Below the pieces are notes generated by a model, which made no database searches, was not told where the DNA came from, and saw nothing but the letters and a program-made list of their open reading frames with translations. A program made the position numbers and the translations under genes. Positions 1 through 9,602 of a DNA stretch of 64,000 nucleotides are shown piece after piece. The number at the start of each line of letters is the position of its first letter. Within the stretch, counting starts at the first letter, position 1. Source of the stretch: Methanococcoides methylutens (GTDB taxonomy: Archaea; Halobacteriota; Methanosarcinia; Methanosarcinales; Methanosarcinaceae). Where the stretch lies: the NCBI RefSeq assembly GCF_000765475.1, contig NZ_JRHO01000014.1:155574-219573 (forward strand), in the 5' to 3' direction.

Positions 1-24
1 ATCTTCCCGTGGGAGGAAAACTTA

Positions 25-2679
25 GTGGCAGATAATAAATTTGTGTACCTTTTCGGAAACGACGAAACTGAAGGCAAAAATAGTATGAAAGACCTGCTTG
101 GGGGCAAAGGAGCCAACCTCGCAGAAATGTCAAATCTGGGAATACCAGTTCCGGTTGGGTTTACGATCACGACCGAGGTCTGTACTCTTTATCTTAAGGA
201 CAAACATTATCCTTCAGGTCTTGAAGAGCAGATCAATAATGCCATAAAGGAGCTGGAAAACACTACAGGGAAGAGATTTGGAGATCTTAACAATCCATTA
301 CTTGTTTCTGTACGCTCAGGTGCCCGCGTGTCCATGCCTGGAATGATGGACACTGTACTAAACCTGGGACTTAACGATAGTTCAGTAATAGGCCTTGCCA
401 ATAAGACCGGCAATGACAGGTTTGCTTACGACAGCTACAGAAGATTCCTCACAATGTTCGCAGACGTCGTGCTTGGCATCGAACACGAGAAGTTCGAGTC
501 GGCACTCACTGCTAAAAAGAAGGATAAAGGCGTCAAACAGGATACAGACCTTGATGTAGATGACCTAAAGGAACTTGTTGAAAACTTCAAGGGAATTATA
601 AAGGAAGAGACCGGAAATGACTTCCCCCAGGAAGCAAGACAACAGCTCCAGATGGCCATTGATGCAGTGTTCGGTTCATGGAACAACCAGCGTGCAATCA
701 CATACAGGCGCCTGAATGGCATCCCCGGACAATGGGGAACTGCAGTGAACGTACAGAGCATGGTCTATGGTAACATGGGAGAAAGCTCCGGAACAGGAGT
801 AGCATTCACAAGAGACCCTGCAACAGGTGAAAAGAGATTCTTCGGAGAATACCTCATCAATGCACAGGGAGAAGATGTCGTTGCCGGTATCAGGACACCT
901 CAACCGATCAAAACCCTGAAGAACAACATGCCCGAGGTCTACGACCAGCTTGTGGACATCTACATGAAACTGGAGGATCACTTCAAAGACATGCAGGATA
1001 TCGAGTTCACCATTGAGAAAGGCAAGCTTTTCATGCTGCAGACAAGGACCGGAAAGAGAACTGCAGCTGCAGCCATCAAGATCGCGACCGATATGGTCGA
1101 AGAAGGACTTATCGACAAGGAAACAGCCCTTACAAGGGTAGAACCTGCACAGGTTGACAGGCTCCTACACCCAAATATTGATCCTGACGCAACACCGGAT
1201 GTAATTGCTAACGGTCTCCCTGCATCCCCGGGAGCTGCTGTGGGTGAAGTAGTTTTCACAGCAGAACATGCCGAAGAAAGAGCAAAAAAGGGCGAAAAGA
1301 CCATCCTTGTGCGTGCTGAGACCTCACCCGAGGACATCGGTGGCATGAATGCTGCAGAAGGTATCCTTACAGTACGCGGAGGAATGACCTCACATGCAGC
1401 AGTCGTTGCAAGAGGTATGGGTAAGCCATGTGTTGCAGGCTGTGGCGAAATTGTAATTGATATGAAAGAGAAGGTTTTCCACATTGGAGAACATTCCATC
1501 AACGAAGGAGACATGATCTCCATTGACGGATCCACAGGAGACGTCATTCTCGGAGAGGTTGACCTTATCCTGCCAGGCGTTACAGGCGAACTTGAACAGA
1601 TACTCTCATGGGCTGATGAGGTCCGAACCCTCAAGGTCAGGACAAACGCAGACACTCCACACGATGCACAGGTCGCACGCGACTTTGGTGCAGAAGGTAT
1701 TGGACTCTGCAGAACAGAGCACATGTTCTTCGGAGAGGACAGGATTCCTGCTGTACGTGAAATGATCATGGCAGAAGAGATCGATGTAAGAAAAGCAGCA
1801 TTAAAGAAACTTCTCCCAATGCAGAGAGAGGACTTTATCGGAATATTCAGGGCAATGGAAGGATTCCCTGTGACCATCAGGCTGCTTGACCCACCACTCC
1901 ACGAATTCCTGCCAAACCATGAGGAAGCAATTGAAAAGCTGGCAGAACTGAATGCTAATGATGCCACACAAACCGAACTTGACAGGGTCAAGAAGATTAT
2001 CGAGCGTATTGAATATCTCAAAGAGATGAACCCAATGCTCGGTCACAGAGGATGCCGCTTAGGGATAACATATCCTGAGATCTATGAGATGCAGGCACAG
2101 GCCATCATTGAAGCAGCATGTGAGCTCACAAAAGAAGGCATGACGATCGTGCCTGAGATCATGATCCCTCTGATAAGCAACATAGAGGAACTTGAGTTCG
2201 TCAAAAAGCATGTGATCGGAGCCGTAGAAGCAGCTATGGAAAAGGAAGGTCTCAAACTTGACTACATGGTCGGAACAATGATAGAACTGCCAAGAGCAGC
2301 ACTCACAGCCGACAAGATAGCAAAGGAAGCCGAGTTCTTCTCCTTTGGTACCAACGACCTGACCCAGACAACCTTTGGGTTCAGCAGGGATGATGCAGGC
2401 AAGTTCTTACCATTCTACTTAGAGAGTGGCATACTCGAGGACGATCCATTTGCAGTACTTGACCAGGAAGGTGTGGGACAGCTTGTGAAGATCGGAATAG
2501 AAAAAGGACGTGCTACAAGACCTGACATCAAGATCGGTATCTGTGGAGAACATGGCGGAGAGCCTAAATCTGTGAAGTTCGGACACAACGTCGGACTGAA
2601 CTATGTCAGCTGCTCACCATTCCGTGTACCAATTGCAAGACTTGCAGCAGCACATGCTGTGATCGAGAACAAGCAGTAA
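25..2679 (+). CDS. ppdK: Pyruvate, phosphate dikinase
   Basis: Interconverts pyruvate, ATP and Pi with PEP, AMP and PPi in the cytosol; in methanogens it supplies PEP for gluconeogenesis. The 884-residue length is normal for the family. The N-terminal ATP-grasp domain is followed by the phosphohistidine domain, with the swivelling catalytic histidine in GGMTSHAAVVARG (His457), and by a PEP-binding TIM barrel ending in GICGEHGGEP with catalytic Cys840. The start is GTG at 25, supported by the Shine-Dalgarno GGGAGGA at 11-17. It is monocistronic here and followed at once by a strong hairpin terminator. The pyrophosphatase at 17.5-19.5 kb would pull PPi-producing reactions such as this one. Identification is very secure. 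Confidence 0.97.
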   Translation: MADNKFVYLFGNDETEGKNSMKDLLGGKGANLAEMSNLGIPVPVGFTITTEVCTLYLKDKHYPSGLEEQINNAIKELENTTGKRFGDLNNPLLVSVRSGARVSMPGMMDTVLNLGLNDSSVIGLANKTGNDRFAYDSYRRFLTMFADVVLGIEHEKFESALTAKKKDKGVKQDTDLDVDDLKELVENFKGIIKEETGNDFPQEARQQLQMAIDAVFGSWNNQRAITYRRLNGIPGQWGTAVNVQSMVYGNMGESSGTGVAFTRDPATGEKRFFGEYLINAQGEDVVAGIRTPQPIKTLKNNMPEVYDQLVDIYMKLEDHFKDMQDIEFTIEKGKLFMLQTRTGKRTAAAAIKIATDMVEEGLIDKETALTRVEPAQVDRLLHPNIDPDATPDVIANGLPASPGAAVGEVVFTAEHAEERAKKGEKTILVRAETSPEDIGGMNAAEGILTVRGGMTSHAAVVARGMGKPCVAGCGEIVIDMKEKVFHIGEHSINEGDMISIDGSTGDVILGEVDLILPGVTGELEQILSWADEVRTLKVRTNADTPHDAQVARDFGAEGIGLCRTEHMFFGEDRIPAVREMIMAEEIDVRKAALKKLLPMQREDFIGIFRAMEGFPVTIRLLDPPLHEFLPNHEEAIEKLAELNANDATQTELDRVKKIIERIEYLKEMNPMLGHRGCRLGITYPEIYEMQAQAIIEAACELTKEGMTIVPEIMIPLISNIEELEFVKKHVIGAVEAAMEKEGLKLDYMVGTMIELPRAALTADKIAKEAEFFSFGTNDLTQTTFGFSRDDAGKFLPFYLESGILEDDPFAVLDQEGVGQLVKIGIEKGRATRPDIKIGICGEHGGEPKSVKFGHNVGLNYVSCSPFRVPIARLAAAHAVIENKQ

Positions 2680-2687
2680 ACGTAATT

Positions 2688-2733
2688 ACACAATATCGTG
2701 TGGAAACACACGGTATTGGAAATCTTTTTTTAC
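2688..2733 (+). terminator. Hairpin terminator after ppdK
   Basis: Arms CAATATCGTGTG and CACACGGTATTG pair over 12 bp (one U-G wobble) around a GAAA tetraloop, followed a few bases later by a run of seven T. It begins within about 10 nt of the ppdK stop codon. It looks like a bacterial intrinsic terminator, and the T run alone would also suit archaeal termination. Confidence 0.8.
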
Positions 2734-2858
2734 TTACATCTATCAGTTCACTTAGTTGGAACTAATTGATACCAGCTGAACTTAGCTACCGCTGATCAAC
2801 TTATTCAATATTAACTAATTCAGCTCTACTTTAGGTTAAATAAAAAAGAGAAGAACAT

Positions 2859-3761
2859 TCACCCATCAAGTGATGGGAATGCTCCGAACTCACCTTCATA
2901 TCTGGAAACCATATCATCCCATGTAGGAAGGTCTGTCTGGCAACCAACGGATTGCACCGCAAATGATGCCACCGTAGCCCCGGCCTTGCCACAGACATCC
3001 AGCGGATATCCACGGGTGTATGCCACAAGGAATCCTGCACGATATGCATCCCCTGCCCCGGTCGGGTCCACTGCTTTTACAGGAACCACAGGGATCCCAT
3101 ACTCCTCACCGGATGCAAATATCCTGCTGCCTTCCGCATCGTAAGTGACGACTACAATGCCAATCTGTTCCTTAATATCATCAAAAGTGCTTTCGGTCAT
3201 CTCACAGACACGCTTTATCTCATGCTTGTTCGTGAAAAGGACATCCGTGTTCTCAAGGATGACTTCCAGATTCTCTCTTGAATAGGTGATAAGGTCCTGT
3301 CCGGGATCAAATGACACGAACTTTGATTTCTGTGCGATCTTAGCATTAAAGTTTGGCTCAGATGTTGCAAGATGAACAAAATCAACTTCAGGAGGTTCTA
3401 GTTCCTTCATCTTTGCAGATGCTCCCCAGTAGAAGTAAGTTGATTGGTTGTGGAAAGGATCTGTGAAAACATAAGCTGCTGTTCCTTTCTCGCCTTCGAA
3501 CCTGAAAAGCAGGGAAAGGTCTACTCCAAGCCCTACAAGGTGCTCTTCATACCCGGAGGTAACAAAATCATCACCAACCGCAGAGATCAGCTGAGAGTTT
3601 CCACCGAGAATGGAGATCGCTGCAACGATATTTGCAGCCCCGCCTCCGAAGAACCTCTGGTAATCGACTATCGGATATGATTCGTTCTGTGTTGCAATAC
3701 CTTCCACATCAAAGAGAAGATCGATCGCAGCATGTCCTACTACAGATATCACATCAGACAT
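2859..3761 (-). CDS. PfkB-family carbohydrate/nucleoside kinase
   Basis: Ribokinase-fold sugar or nucleoside kinase of 300 residues. Both family signatures are visible: a glycine-rich FFGGGAANIVAAISILGG segment at residues 37-54, and DPTGAGDAYRAGF at 232-244, which carries the anion hole and catalytic Asp238. It resembles the archaeal MJ0406-type kinases, for which nucleoside kinase activity has been reported, but substrate cannot be read from the sequence. Its start lies 12 nt after the stop of the UPF0212 gene, so the two are probably cotranscribed as the distal part of a leftward block that begins with dph5. Confidence 0.88.
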   Translation of the reverse strand: MSDVISVVGHAAIDLLFDVEGIATQNESYPIVDYQRFFGGGAANIVAAISILGGNSQLISAVGDDFVTSGYEEHLVGLGVDLSLLFRFEGEKGTAAYVFTDPFHNQSTYFYWGASAKMKELEPPEVDFVHLATSEPNFNAKIAQKSKFVSFDPGQDLITYSRENLEVILENTDVLFTNKHEIKRVCEMTESTFDDIKEQIGIVVVTYDAEGSRIFASGEEYGIPVVPVKAVDPTGAGDAYRAGFLVAYTRGYPLDVCGKAGATVASFAVQSVGCQTDLPTWDDMVSRYEGEFGAFPSLDG

Positions 3762-3773
3762 CCAGACACCTGT

Positions 3774-4115
3774 TTATTCAAAATCTTCAACATCCACTAC
3801 ATGGAGTGGTACATCACGTAATGCCTTACCTATTACGGACTTCGCGATCCTTGAGGCGTGCTCTGCACTCTCTGCATCGAAAACCTTCATTTCAAGGACA
3901 AGACCGACAATTGCGGTATTAGCTGCAATAAAAACGCTGCCAAAAGGCTCATTGCAAGCAGGACAGAAAGTAGTTCCGACATCGACCTCTACAAAATCGA
4001 GTTGTGGGTTCAGTCTTTTTCCAGCTTCTGCAATGGCAACTCCAATAGCATCGTCTGCAGTATTTACGTCTCTTACCAACCAAGCAGCTTCAAGTGTAAC
4101 ATGATAATTTGTCAT
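3774..4115 (-). CDS. UPF0212/DUF555 family protein
   Basis: Small cytosolic protein of 113 residues with the conserved [18 protein letters not shown] segment, whose Cys51 and Cys54 form a CxxC pair likely to bind metal. This matches the archaeal DUF555 (UPF0212) family, which has no established function. It sits between the DUF357 gene and the PfkB kinase on the same strand with short gaps. The conserved association with translation-related archaeal genes is only suggestive. Confidence 0.85.
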   Translation of the reverse strand: MTNYHVTLEAAWLVRDVNTADDAIGVAIAEAGKRLNPQLDFVEVDVGTTFCPACNEPFGSVFIAANTAIVGLVLEMKVFDAESAEHASRIAKSVIGKALRDVPLHVVDVEDFE

Positions 4116-4188
4116 CGTTTCATTCTCTCCAGATATATCTTATCTTAAACCTTCATTGTCTTCTTTAATCTAATTTATTGAATGATGA

Positions 4189-4470
4189 TCATATGGTGAA
4201 CAGCACATCGTCGTCAACATCGAAAACACCCAGGCGTGCACCTGCATCCAGCCAGGCATGACCATAACTGAAACAGATAAGTGCATTTACCGGATCCTCA
4301 GACCTAATGAAATGCATACCGTCCTCATAGTAGGAACGTGCCATATTCTTATAATCCTCGGCAACCTTACGCATGTGTGATCGCTCAATTGGACTTATGT
4401 CCGCCTTTTCAAGTGCTTCCCTCAACAAACGTTCGTATCTTTCAACCTTTTCGTTCAGATCTGCTGTCAC
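4189..4470 (-). CDS. DUF357 family protein
   Basis: A 93-residue, mostly helical protein matching archaeal DUF357 (YKNMARSYYEDGMHF and ALICFSYGHAWLDAG are the recognisable blocks). I place the start at the GTG at 4470, preceded by GGTG; the reading frame is open further upstream but that part overlaps the herA-like gene in another frame and does not look like family sequence. Function is unknown. It begins about 50 nt after the stop of the HerA-type ATPase and so probably shares its transcript. Confidence 0.85.
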   Translation of the reverse strand: MTADLNEKVERYERLLREALEKADISPIERSHMRKVAEDYKNMARSYYEDGMHFIRSEDPVNALICFSYGHAWLDAGARLGVFDVDDDVLFTI

Positions 4471-4519
4471 AATTACACCATCTACATATAGTATATTAAT
4501 AAACCCATCCGTTGAAAAG

Positions 4520-6214
4520 TCATTTTTCGGAACCAAAGATCTTCTTGAAAAGTCCTCCACCTTCAGCCTTAGGCTGTCTATCAGCTTGCCTGCTGGGCTG
4601 TCTTTTCGGTGGCGGGCTACCTGCTTCAGCAGATCCTTCCACCTGCACAGGCGTAGAACTTGCCGGTGGCTGGCTGACAGGTTTAGGAACACTTTTCACA
4701 GGAGCCGGGGACGATGTCTGGGCACTTTTAAGAACGTTCACAGACTCACCACCATGCTTTGATTTCCTTACCCTGACATCTATAAGAACAGGCCTCTCGA
4801 TGTCGTTGCTTACAAGCATAGCAACACCCGGAGGCAGGCGCATAAGTTCATCCTCTACAAAGGAGTTCACACCCTCAAGTCCTTTACTGATGGATTTAAG
4901 GTCGTTAGGGTTGGTCACTTTCATTATAACCTGAGTCCCGCACTGGGAAAGCACATTCTTGTCAATCCTTGCAGGACGCTGGGATATTACCAGCATACCA
5001 AGACCGAACTTACGCCCTTCTGATGCAATGGTACGCAGGACCTCAGAACTTGCAGTCTTACTGAACCCACGCTCCGGAGCAAAGTTATGCGCTTCTTCCA
5101 CAACAAGCATTCCAGGCGGGATCGCGTTCATTTTACGTGCTTCAAAGAGCGCACTGCAAAGTTGTGCTACGATCATGCTCTGGAGATCCGGAGCCACGCC
5201 TTTAAAATCGATAACTGCGGCCTTGCCTTTCTGCATAAGCTCTTCCAGAGATGTTGGGGAAGAGGACAGGAGATCTGAATCCCGAATATCCTCAAGGAGG
5301 CTCATAACATTCCAGCGGGCTTTGCTCTCATTATTACTTACTTCGAATATTATGTCGTCAAGAGTATAGGTTTCCATTTCCGCACGGAGCTTCTGTATCG
5401 ATTCGTACAGGATACCAATATGAGTACTGTTGAAGTTCTCCGGGAAGATGGAAGCAAGGTCCTTTGCGGTCAGATTGTTGCCGTTCAACCTGAACAGCTC
5501 ATCAGCATTCGGATTTATTGCCTTGTTAGCAGGAGTATATATTGTTACATTGGAACCGTAACCTTTTGGAGATACACCGAACTTTTTGAAATCAGCAGAC
5601 GAGGATGCAGGTTTTTTCATAGAAGCATATTCGCTATGAGGATCAAGTATCAAAAGAGGAACCTTGCGGTCAAGCAACTCCTCCAGCAACACTGCTGCTG
5701 TGTATGATTTCCCACTTCCGGTCTTTGCAAGAATACTGCAATGTTTCTGTACAAGGCTGTTCACGCTCAGGTGCACCGGAATATTAGTGCCATCGAGCAG
5801 ACCTATGTACATCTCATTACCAGACAGGCCTAGTACAGAACTTATCAGATCATTGTCTGCCTTAAAAACATCATCTCCCGGACTGAAGGGAGTCTTAGGA
5901 GCTCTCAAAAGCCCGGAAGGATCACGACTTCCTATAACAGTAGCCTCTGCAACTATACGGTCAGAACTCTTCCTGTCCTTACTATCCTTCTTAAGTTCCT
6001 CAAAGGCTTTCTTAGCTTCATCAAAGGACTTTTTTACACTAACCTTATCACTGAACCTTTTGATCGAAAGCACCTGGCAAAGCACCCATCCATCGCCCTC
6101 ATGCCAGGCCTTTACATATTCCCCTCGATGTACAGCCGTGCTGTCAGAAATCAAGAACTTAAAATCAAACGATCCGGTCTCACCTGAAATTATACCTACT
6201 GAGCCGCGCATCAT
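4520..6214 (-). CDS. HerA-type hexameric ATPase (DUF87 family)
   Basis: FtsK/HerA superfamily ATPase of 564 residues. An N-terminal HAS-barrel-like region (about 1-150) precedes Walker A AKTGSGKS at 163-170, Walker B LVVEEAH at 370-376 and an SQRPARIDKN arginine-finger region at 411-420. After residue 490 comes a Pro/Ser-rich, low-complexity tail ending in GLFKKIFGSEK, probably a flexible linker with a terminal docking motif. Bona fide HerA works with the NurA nuclease in end resection, but no nurA lies nearby, so the precise role is open. Two adjacent ATGs follow GAGAGG; the second has the better spacing. The gene lies between dph5 and DUF357 on one strand. Confidence 0.88.
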   Translation of the reverse strand: MMRGSVGIISGETGSFDFKFLISDSTAVHRGEYVKAWHEGDGWVLCQVLSIKRFSDKVSVKKSFDEAKKAFEELKKDSKDRKSSDRIVAEATVIGSRDPSGLLRAPKTPFSPGDDVFKADNDLISSVLGLSGNEMYIGLLDGTNIPVHLSVNSLVQKHCSILAKTGSGKSYTAAVLLEELLDRKVPLLILDPHSEYASMKKPASSSADFKKFGVSPKGYGSNVTIYTPANKAINPNADELFRLNGNNLTAKDLASIFPENFNSTHIGILYESIQKLRAEMETYTLDDIIFEVSNNESKARWNVMSLLEDIRDSDLLSSSPTSLEELMQKGKAAVIDFKGVAPDLQSMIVAQLCSALFEARKMNAIPPGMLVVEEAHNFAPERGFSKTASSEVLRTIASEGRKFGLGMLVISQRPARIDKNVLSQCGTQVIMKVTNPNDLKSISKGLEGVNSFVEDELMRLPPGVAMLVSNDIERPVLIDVRVRKSKHGGESVNVLKSAQTSSPAPVKSVPKPVSQPPASSTPVQVEGSAEAGSPPPKRQPSRQADRQPKAEGGGLFKKIFGSEK

Positions 6215-6373
6215 ATCCTCTCACCAAAAAAAGGGACTTCAGACTTATATCTATTGTGCTTTATGCCATTGCTATTGTTTACGAGAAGAAAAAGGAAAGA
6301 CTAAAAGTCAACCCCTGATTTACTTACTGTCACAAAGACTCTCAGGCACCATAAAGCCTGTTCACCACGATGA

Positions 6374-7177
6374 TCAGTCCACATCTTCAAGGATCGCTTC
6401 AGGTGCACCTGCAAGCTTCACAAGGGCTTCAGCCTCAACAAAGTGCAGTGATGCAGGAATTATAAGTATATGTAAAGGTTCACCAAAATCAAAACTTTTT
6501 AAGGACTGGGCATAGTCCGCCTTCACCACAGGTGACGGGGAACCTGCACGTGCTATACCGACAGAGATACGATCGGTCATTACACCTTCACCGCGTTTAC
6601 CCTCCACCTCGAGCAGGATCTCAAGAGCTTCATTCACTGTCATGTAGCCCTTGTCTTTATCAATATCAAGGAACACTGCCGTATGAAGGCCGTTATCCAT
6701 GTTCATCTTTATAGTATCATACGGTGTTTCGGATACCACCCTGCTGCCACGGCTGGTGACATAGGGATGAGGAACAGTTGCCGCTTTTCCGAAACGATAG
6801 TTCTGGAGACCTGAGAGACCGCATATTGCAGATGCTATGGAAGCACCGTGAACAAGGGAAGTCTCAATACCCATATCAAGTGCACGAAGACGTAGGTCCA
6901 CATGAGTCGTGGATACCATGGTGTCACCGCCGGTCAGGAACACGACATTCATATCTTTTGCATCGGCGATCCATTCCTCTGCATGCTGTTCAACATCTTC
7001 CCTTGAAAGGACAGTGATCTTTTTCTGGTAGAGCTCTTCCATCTTTTCAAGATCAGTCCCCATAAGAATGGAAGTATAGAATTCCACATAGACCTTATCC
7101 GCATTATGGATCTTCTCAAGTCCTTTTAGTGAGATGTCTTTTTCATCAAAAAGTCCGAGTCCTACAAAGTCGAGCAT
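6374..7177 (-). CDS. dph5: Diphthine synthase
   Basis: S-adenosylmethionine-dependent methyltransferase that methylates the modified histidine of elongation factor 2 during diphthamide synthesis. Length (267) and sequence fit the family: N-terminal MLDFVGLGLFDEKDIS, the SAM-binding FLTGGDTMVSTTH loop around 80-92, and GASIASAICGLSGLQNYRFGK further on. It belongs to the tetrapyrrole methylase superfamily, but the first strand and substrate pocket are Dph5-like. It is divergent from the thermosome gene and heads the leftward block towards the PfkB kinase. Confidence 0.95.
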   Translation of the reverse strand: MLDFVGLGLFDEKDISLKGLEKIHNADKVYVEFYTSILMGTDLEKMEELYQKKITVLSREDVEQHAEEWIADAKDMNVVFLTGGDTMVSTTHVDLRLRALDMGIETSLVHGASIASAICGLSGLQNYRFGKAATVPHPYVTSRGSRVVSETPYDTIKMNMDNGLHTAVFLDIDKDKGYMTVNEALEILLEVEGKRGEGVMTDRISVGIARAGSPSPVVKADYAQSLKSFDFGEPLHILIIPASLHFVEAEALVKLAGAPEAILEDVD

Positions 7178-7253
7178 AAATACGCTTAAAACCAGCTTGT
7201 ATGTTAAAGTTTTTGAGTATCAAATATAAAGCCAGTATAATCGTTCGAAATGC

Positions 7254-7334
7254 TTTTATAGAACCATACACAGTTAGTTTCAATCAATTTTAGTAAAATC
7301 ACTATACCAGTTCATATATTAGATCATCAGGAGG
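7254..7334 (+). promoter_or_regulatory. Promoter and ribosome binding site of the thermosome gene
   Basis: A TATA-like GCTTTTATAG lies at 7252-7261, which would start transcription near 7285 and give a leader of about 60 nt. AGGAGG at 7329-7334 is an unusually complete Shine-Dalgarno for this window, 10 nt before the ATG. I saw no obvious heat-shock operator. Confidence 0.55.
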
Positions 7335-7344
7335 TTCATATCCA

Positions 7345-8964
7345 ATGGTAGGTCAGCCAGCAATTATAACAGATCCAAGGAAAGAACATACGCAGGGCAA
7401 GCAGGCTCTCTTCGCAAACATCGGTGCAGCAAAAGCAGTTGCAAATATTGTAAAAACAACACTTGGTCCAAAAGGAATGGACAAGATGCTTGTAAATGCG
7501 GTCGGAGATATTGTACTCACCAACGACGGTGCAATGATCCTTAAGGGTATGGAGATCGAGAACCCAACTGCAAGAATGATAGTGGAGATCGCAAAGACAC
7601 AGGAAGACATCGCAGGTGATGGTACCACCAGCGCAGCTGTCCTTGCAGGAGCACTTCTTGAGAAAGCAGAAGAATTGGTCATTTCCGGAGTTCACCCTAC
7701 AATAATAATCAAAGGTTTCCTTGCAGCTGCAGGTAAAGCTTCAGAACTTCTTGACAACTATGCCATAGATGTCACAAAAGAGAACAAGGATGTCCTTTTA
7801 AAGATCGCAAAGACCGCAATAGCAGGCAAATCCGCAGAAGCTTACGGTGACCACATTGCACAATTATGTGTAGAAGCAGCACTGGAAGTCGCAGTTAACG
7901 GAAAGGTCAATGTAAAGGAAAATATCCTGATCACACAGGACCCTGGCCACAAGATCAGTGATACCGAACTTCTTGAAGGCATCGTCATCAACAAAGCACG
8001 CCTTCATTCTGCAATGCCATCGATAGTCGAGAATCCAAAGATCGCACTTCTGGCTTCAGACGTATTAGTTCAGAAAACAAGGAATAAATCAACTTTCCAG
8101 ATCAGTTCCCCAGAGCAGTTGACACAGTTCGCTGCACAGGAAGAAGCAGATTATGAAAAGATGCTCGACACGATCATAGACACCGGTGCTACTGTAGTGG
8201 TCGGAACAAAGAACATCGACCAACATGCTGCAGACTATTTCCAGAAAAAGGGGATATTTGCTATCAGACGTGTCAATGAAGATGACATGAAGAACATCTC
8301 AAAAGCAACAGGTGCACACATCGTCAAGAACATCAATGACATCACCGAAAAGGACCTTGGAACCGCAGGCATCATTGAGCAGATAGGAGCATTCGATCTC
8401 GGTAAGACATACATCAGGGATTGCCACAACTCAAAGACTGTAACCCTTTTCCTTAAAGGCGCTACAGAGCACGTTACTGACAACCTCGAACGTACAGTTG
8501 ATGATGTATTACAGGTACTCAAGGATGTTATTGAGGATGAAAAGATCGTCCCTGGTGGCGGTGCATCCGAGATAGAAGTTGCACAGGGACTCCGTGCCTT
8601 CGCAGCCAGTGTTGGCGGTCGTGAACAGCTTGCAATCACAGCATTTGCAGAAGCAATGGAAGTAATACCAAGAGAAATTGCAGTAAATGCAGGAATGGAT
8701 GGTATTGACACGATCCTTGCACTTCGTGCAAAGCATGGTGAGATCAAGAACGCAGGTCTTGATGTTTACACAGGCGACATCAGCGACTCTCTCGAAAAGG
8801 GAATCATCGATCCTCTCAGAGTAAAGAAACAGGCCATCAAGTCAGCTTCAGAAGTTGCCAACATGGTACTTCGTGTCGACGACATGCTCAAAGCACAGAG
8901 AAGAGAAATGATGGACGTCAACCCAGAGCACAACATTCACAACTACGACGCCCTTGGATTGTAA
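7345..8964 (+). CDS. Thermosome (group II chaperonin) subunit
   Basis: ATP-dependent cytosolic chaperonin subunit of 539 residues. Conserved blocks include [26 protein letters not shown], the ATP-hydrolysis motif GDGTTS at 91-96 and [16 protein letters not shown] in the C-terminal equatorial domain. Most archaeal thermosomes end in a Gly/Met-rich repeat that projects into the chamber; here the tail is Asn/His-rich, ending [11 protein letters not shown] with no GGM repeats. Methanosarcinaceae carry several paralogues, so this is one of a set. Monocistronic. Confidence 0.96.
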   Translation: MVGQPAIITDPRKEHTQGKQALFANIGAAKAVANIVKTTLGPKGMDKMLVNAVGDIVLTNDGAMILKGMEIENPTARMIVEIAKTQEDIAGDGTTSAAVLAGALLEKAEELVISGVHPTIIIKGFLAAAGKASELLDNYAIDVTKENKDVLLKIAKTAIAGKSAEAYGDHIAQLCVEAALEVAVNGKVNVKENILITQDPGHKISDTELLEGIVINKARLHSAMPSIVENPKIALLASDVLVQKTRNKSTFQISSPEQLTQFAAQEEADYEKMLDTIIDTGATVVVGTKNIDQHAADYFQKKGIFAIRRVNEDDMKNISKATGAHIVKNINDITEKDLGTAGIIEQIGAFDLGKTYIRDCHNSKTVTLFLKGATEHVTDNLERTVDDVLQVLKDVIEDEKIVPGGGASEIEVAQGLRAFAASVGGREQLAITAFAEAMEVIPREIAVNAGMDGIDTILALRAKHGEIKNAGLDVYTGDISDSLEKGIIDPLRVKKQAIKSASEVANMVLRVDDMLKAQRREMMDVNPEHNIHNYDALGL

Positions 8965-8994
8965 TTTGATATTAAATGGATTGTAAGGGAAACC

Positions 8995-9576
8995 TTACAA
9001 CCCATAGAACTTTTTATAATCTTCTATCGCTTTTTTTGCCACTTCAGGATAATGTTCTATCATATAATCGATGAACTCATCCCTTGAATTGCAGCCTTTT
9101 ACAATATCAATCATCCCTGAAGCAAATTTCTGCGACCGGAGGTTGTCCTTTTCAACCTCAAAGGTCAGGCAAAGAGCTTCGACAGGAAAATGTTCCCTCC
9201 GGATATGAGGCGATACCGACCCCATAAGCACACCATTTTCAAGAATACTGAAACCAGGGGCACCCACATTGCTTAACCGGTCTTTAGAGATCAGTTTGCA
9301 GAAATTCTCTTTAGAATAGGAATGCAGTTCCACATAGATGTCTGGCCTGTACTTCTCAACAACGTCAACAATTGCCTTCCCGACCCCGGAATAGTAATCA
9401 ATGTCAAGTGTAGAAATGTATTGCCCCCTGTTAACTACCAGCAGGAGTGCCAGAGTACCTGAAACAGGTCGTTCGAGGTTTAGCAGGACAGATGATGTAT
9501 CACGCCACTCCGAACCATGTAGACCTGCAACAAAAAGCCGGAAAGGACGACCCTTTCCATATAGCTTCAAAAGCAT
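8995..9576 (-). CDS. DUF2119 family protein
   Basis: Protein of 193 residues with FVAGLHGSEWRDTSSVL near the N-terminus and the IYVELHSYSKENF block in the middle. The HGSEW and ELHSY motifs resemble the zinc-ligand positions (HxxE ... H) of the M14 carboxypeptidase/aspartoacylase fold, so a metal-dependent hydrolase is a reasonable inference. DUF2119 has no established function. The start lies about 26 nt downstream of the S4/FtsJ methyltransferase stop, and the two form a likely bicistronic unit. Confidence 0.8.
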   Translation of the reverse strand: MLLKLYGKGRPFRLFVAGLHGSEWRDTSSVLLNLERPVSGTLALLLVVNRGQYISTLDIDYYSGVGKAIVDVVEKYRPDIYVELHSYSKENFCKLISKDRLSNVGAPGFSILENGVLMGSVSPHIRREHFPVEALCLTFEVEKDNLRSQKFASGMIDIVKGCNSRDEFIDYMIEHYPEVAKKAIEDYKKFYGL

Positions 9577-9602
9577 TGATAACCTTTCCCTGGCGAACGA
9601 AT

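Noticed and set aside
978-2021. 347-codon minus-strand open frame inside ppdK
   Set aside because: Ser/Ile-rich antisense shadow of the ppdK coding frame with no independent signals.
4471-4692. N-terminal extension of the DUF357 protein
   Set aside because: The extension overlaps the HerA-like gene out of frame and reads as a shadow translation; the GTG at 4470 gives the normal family length.
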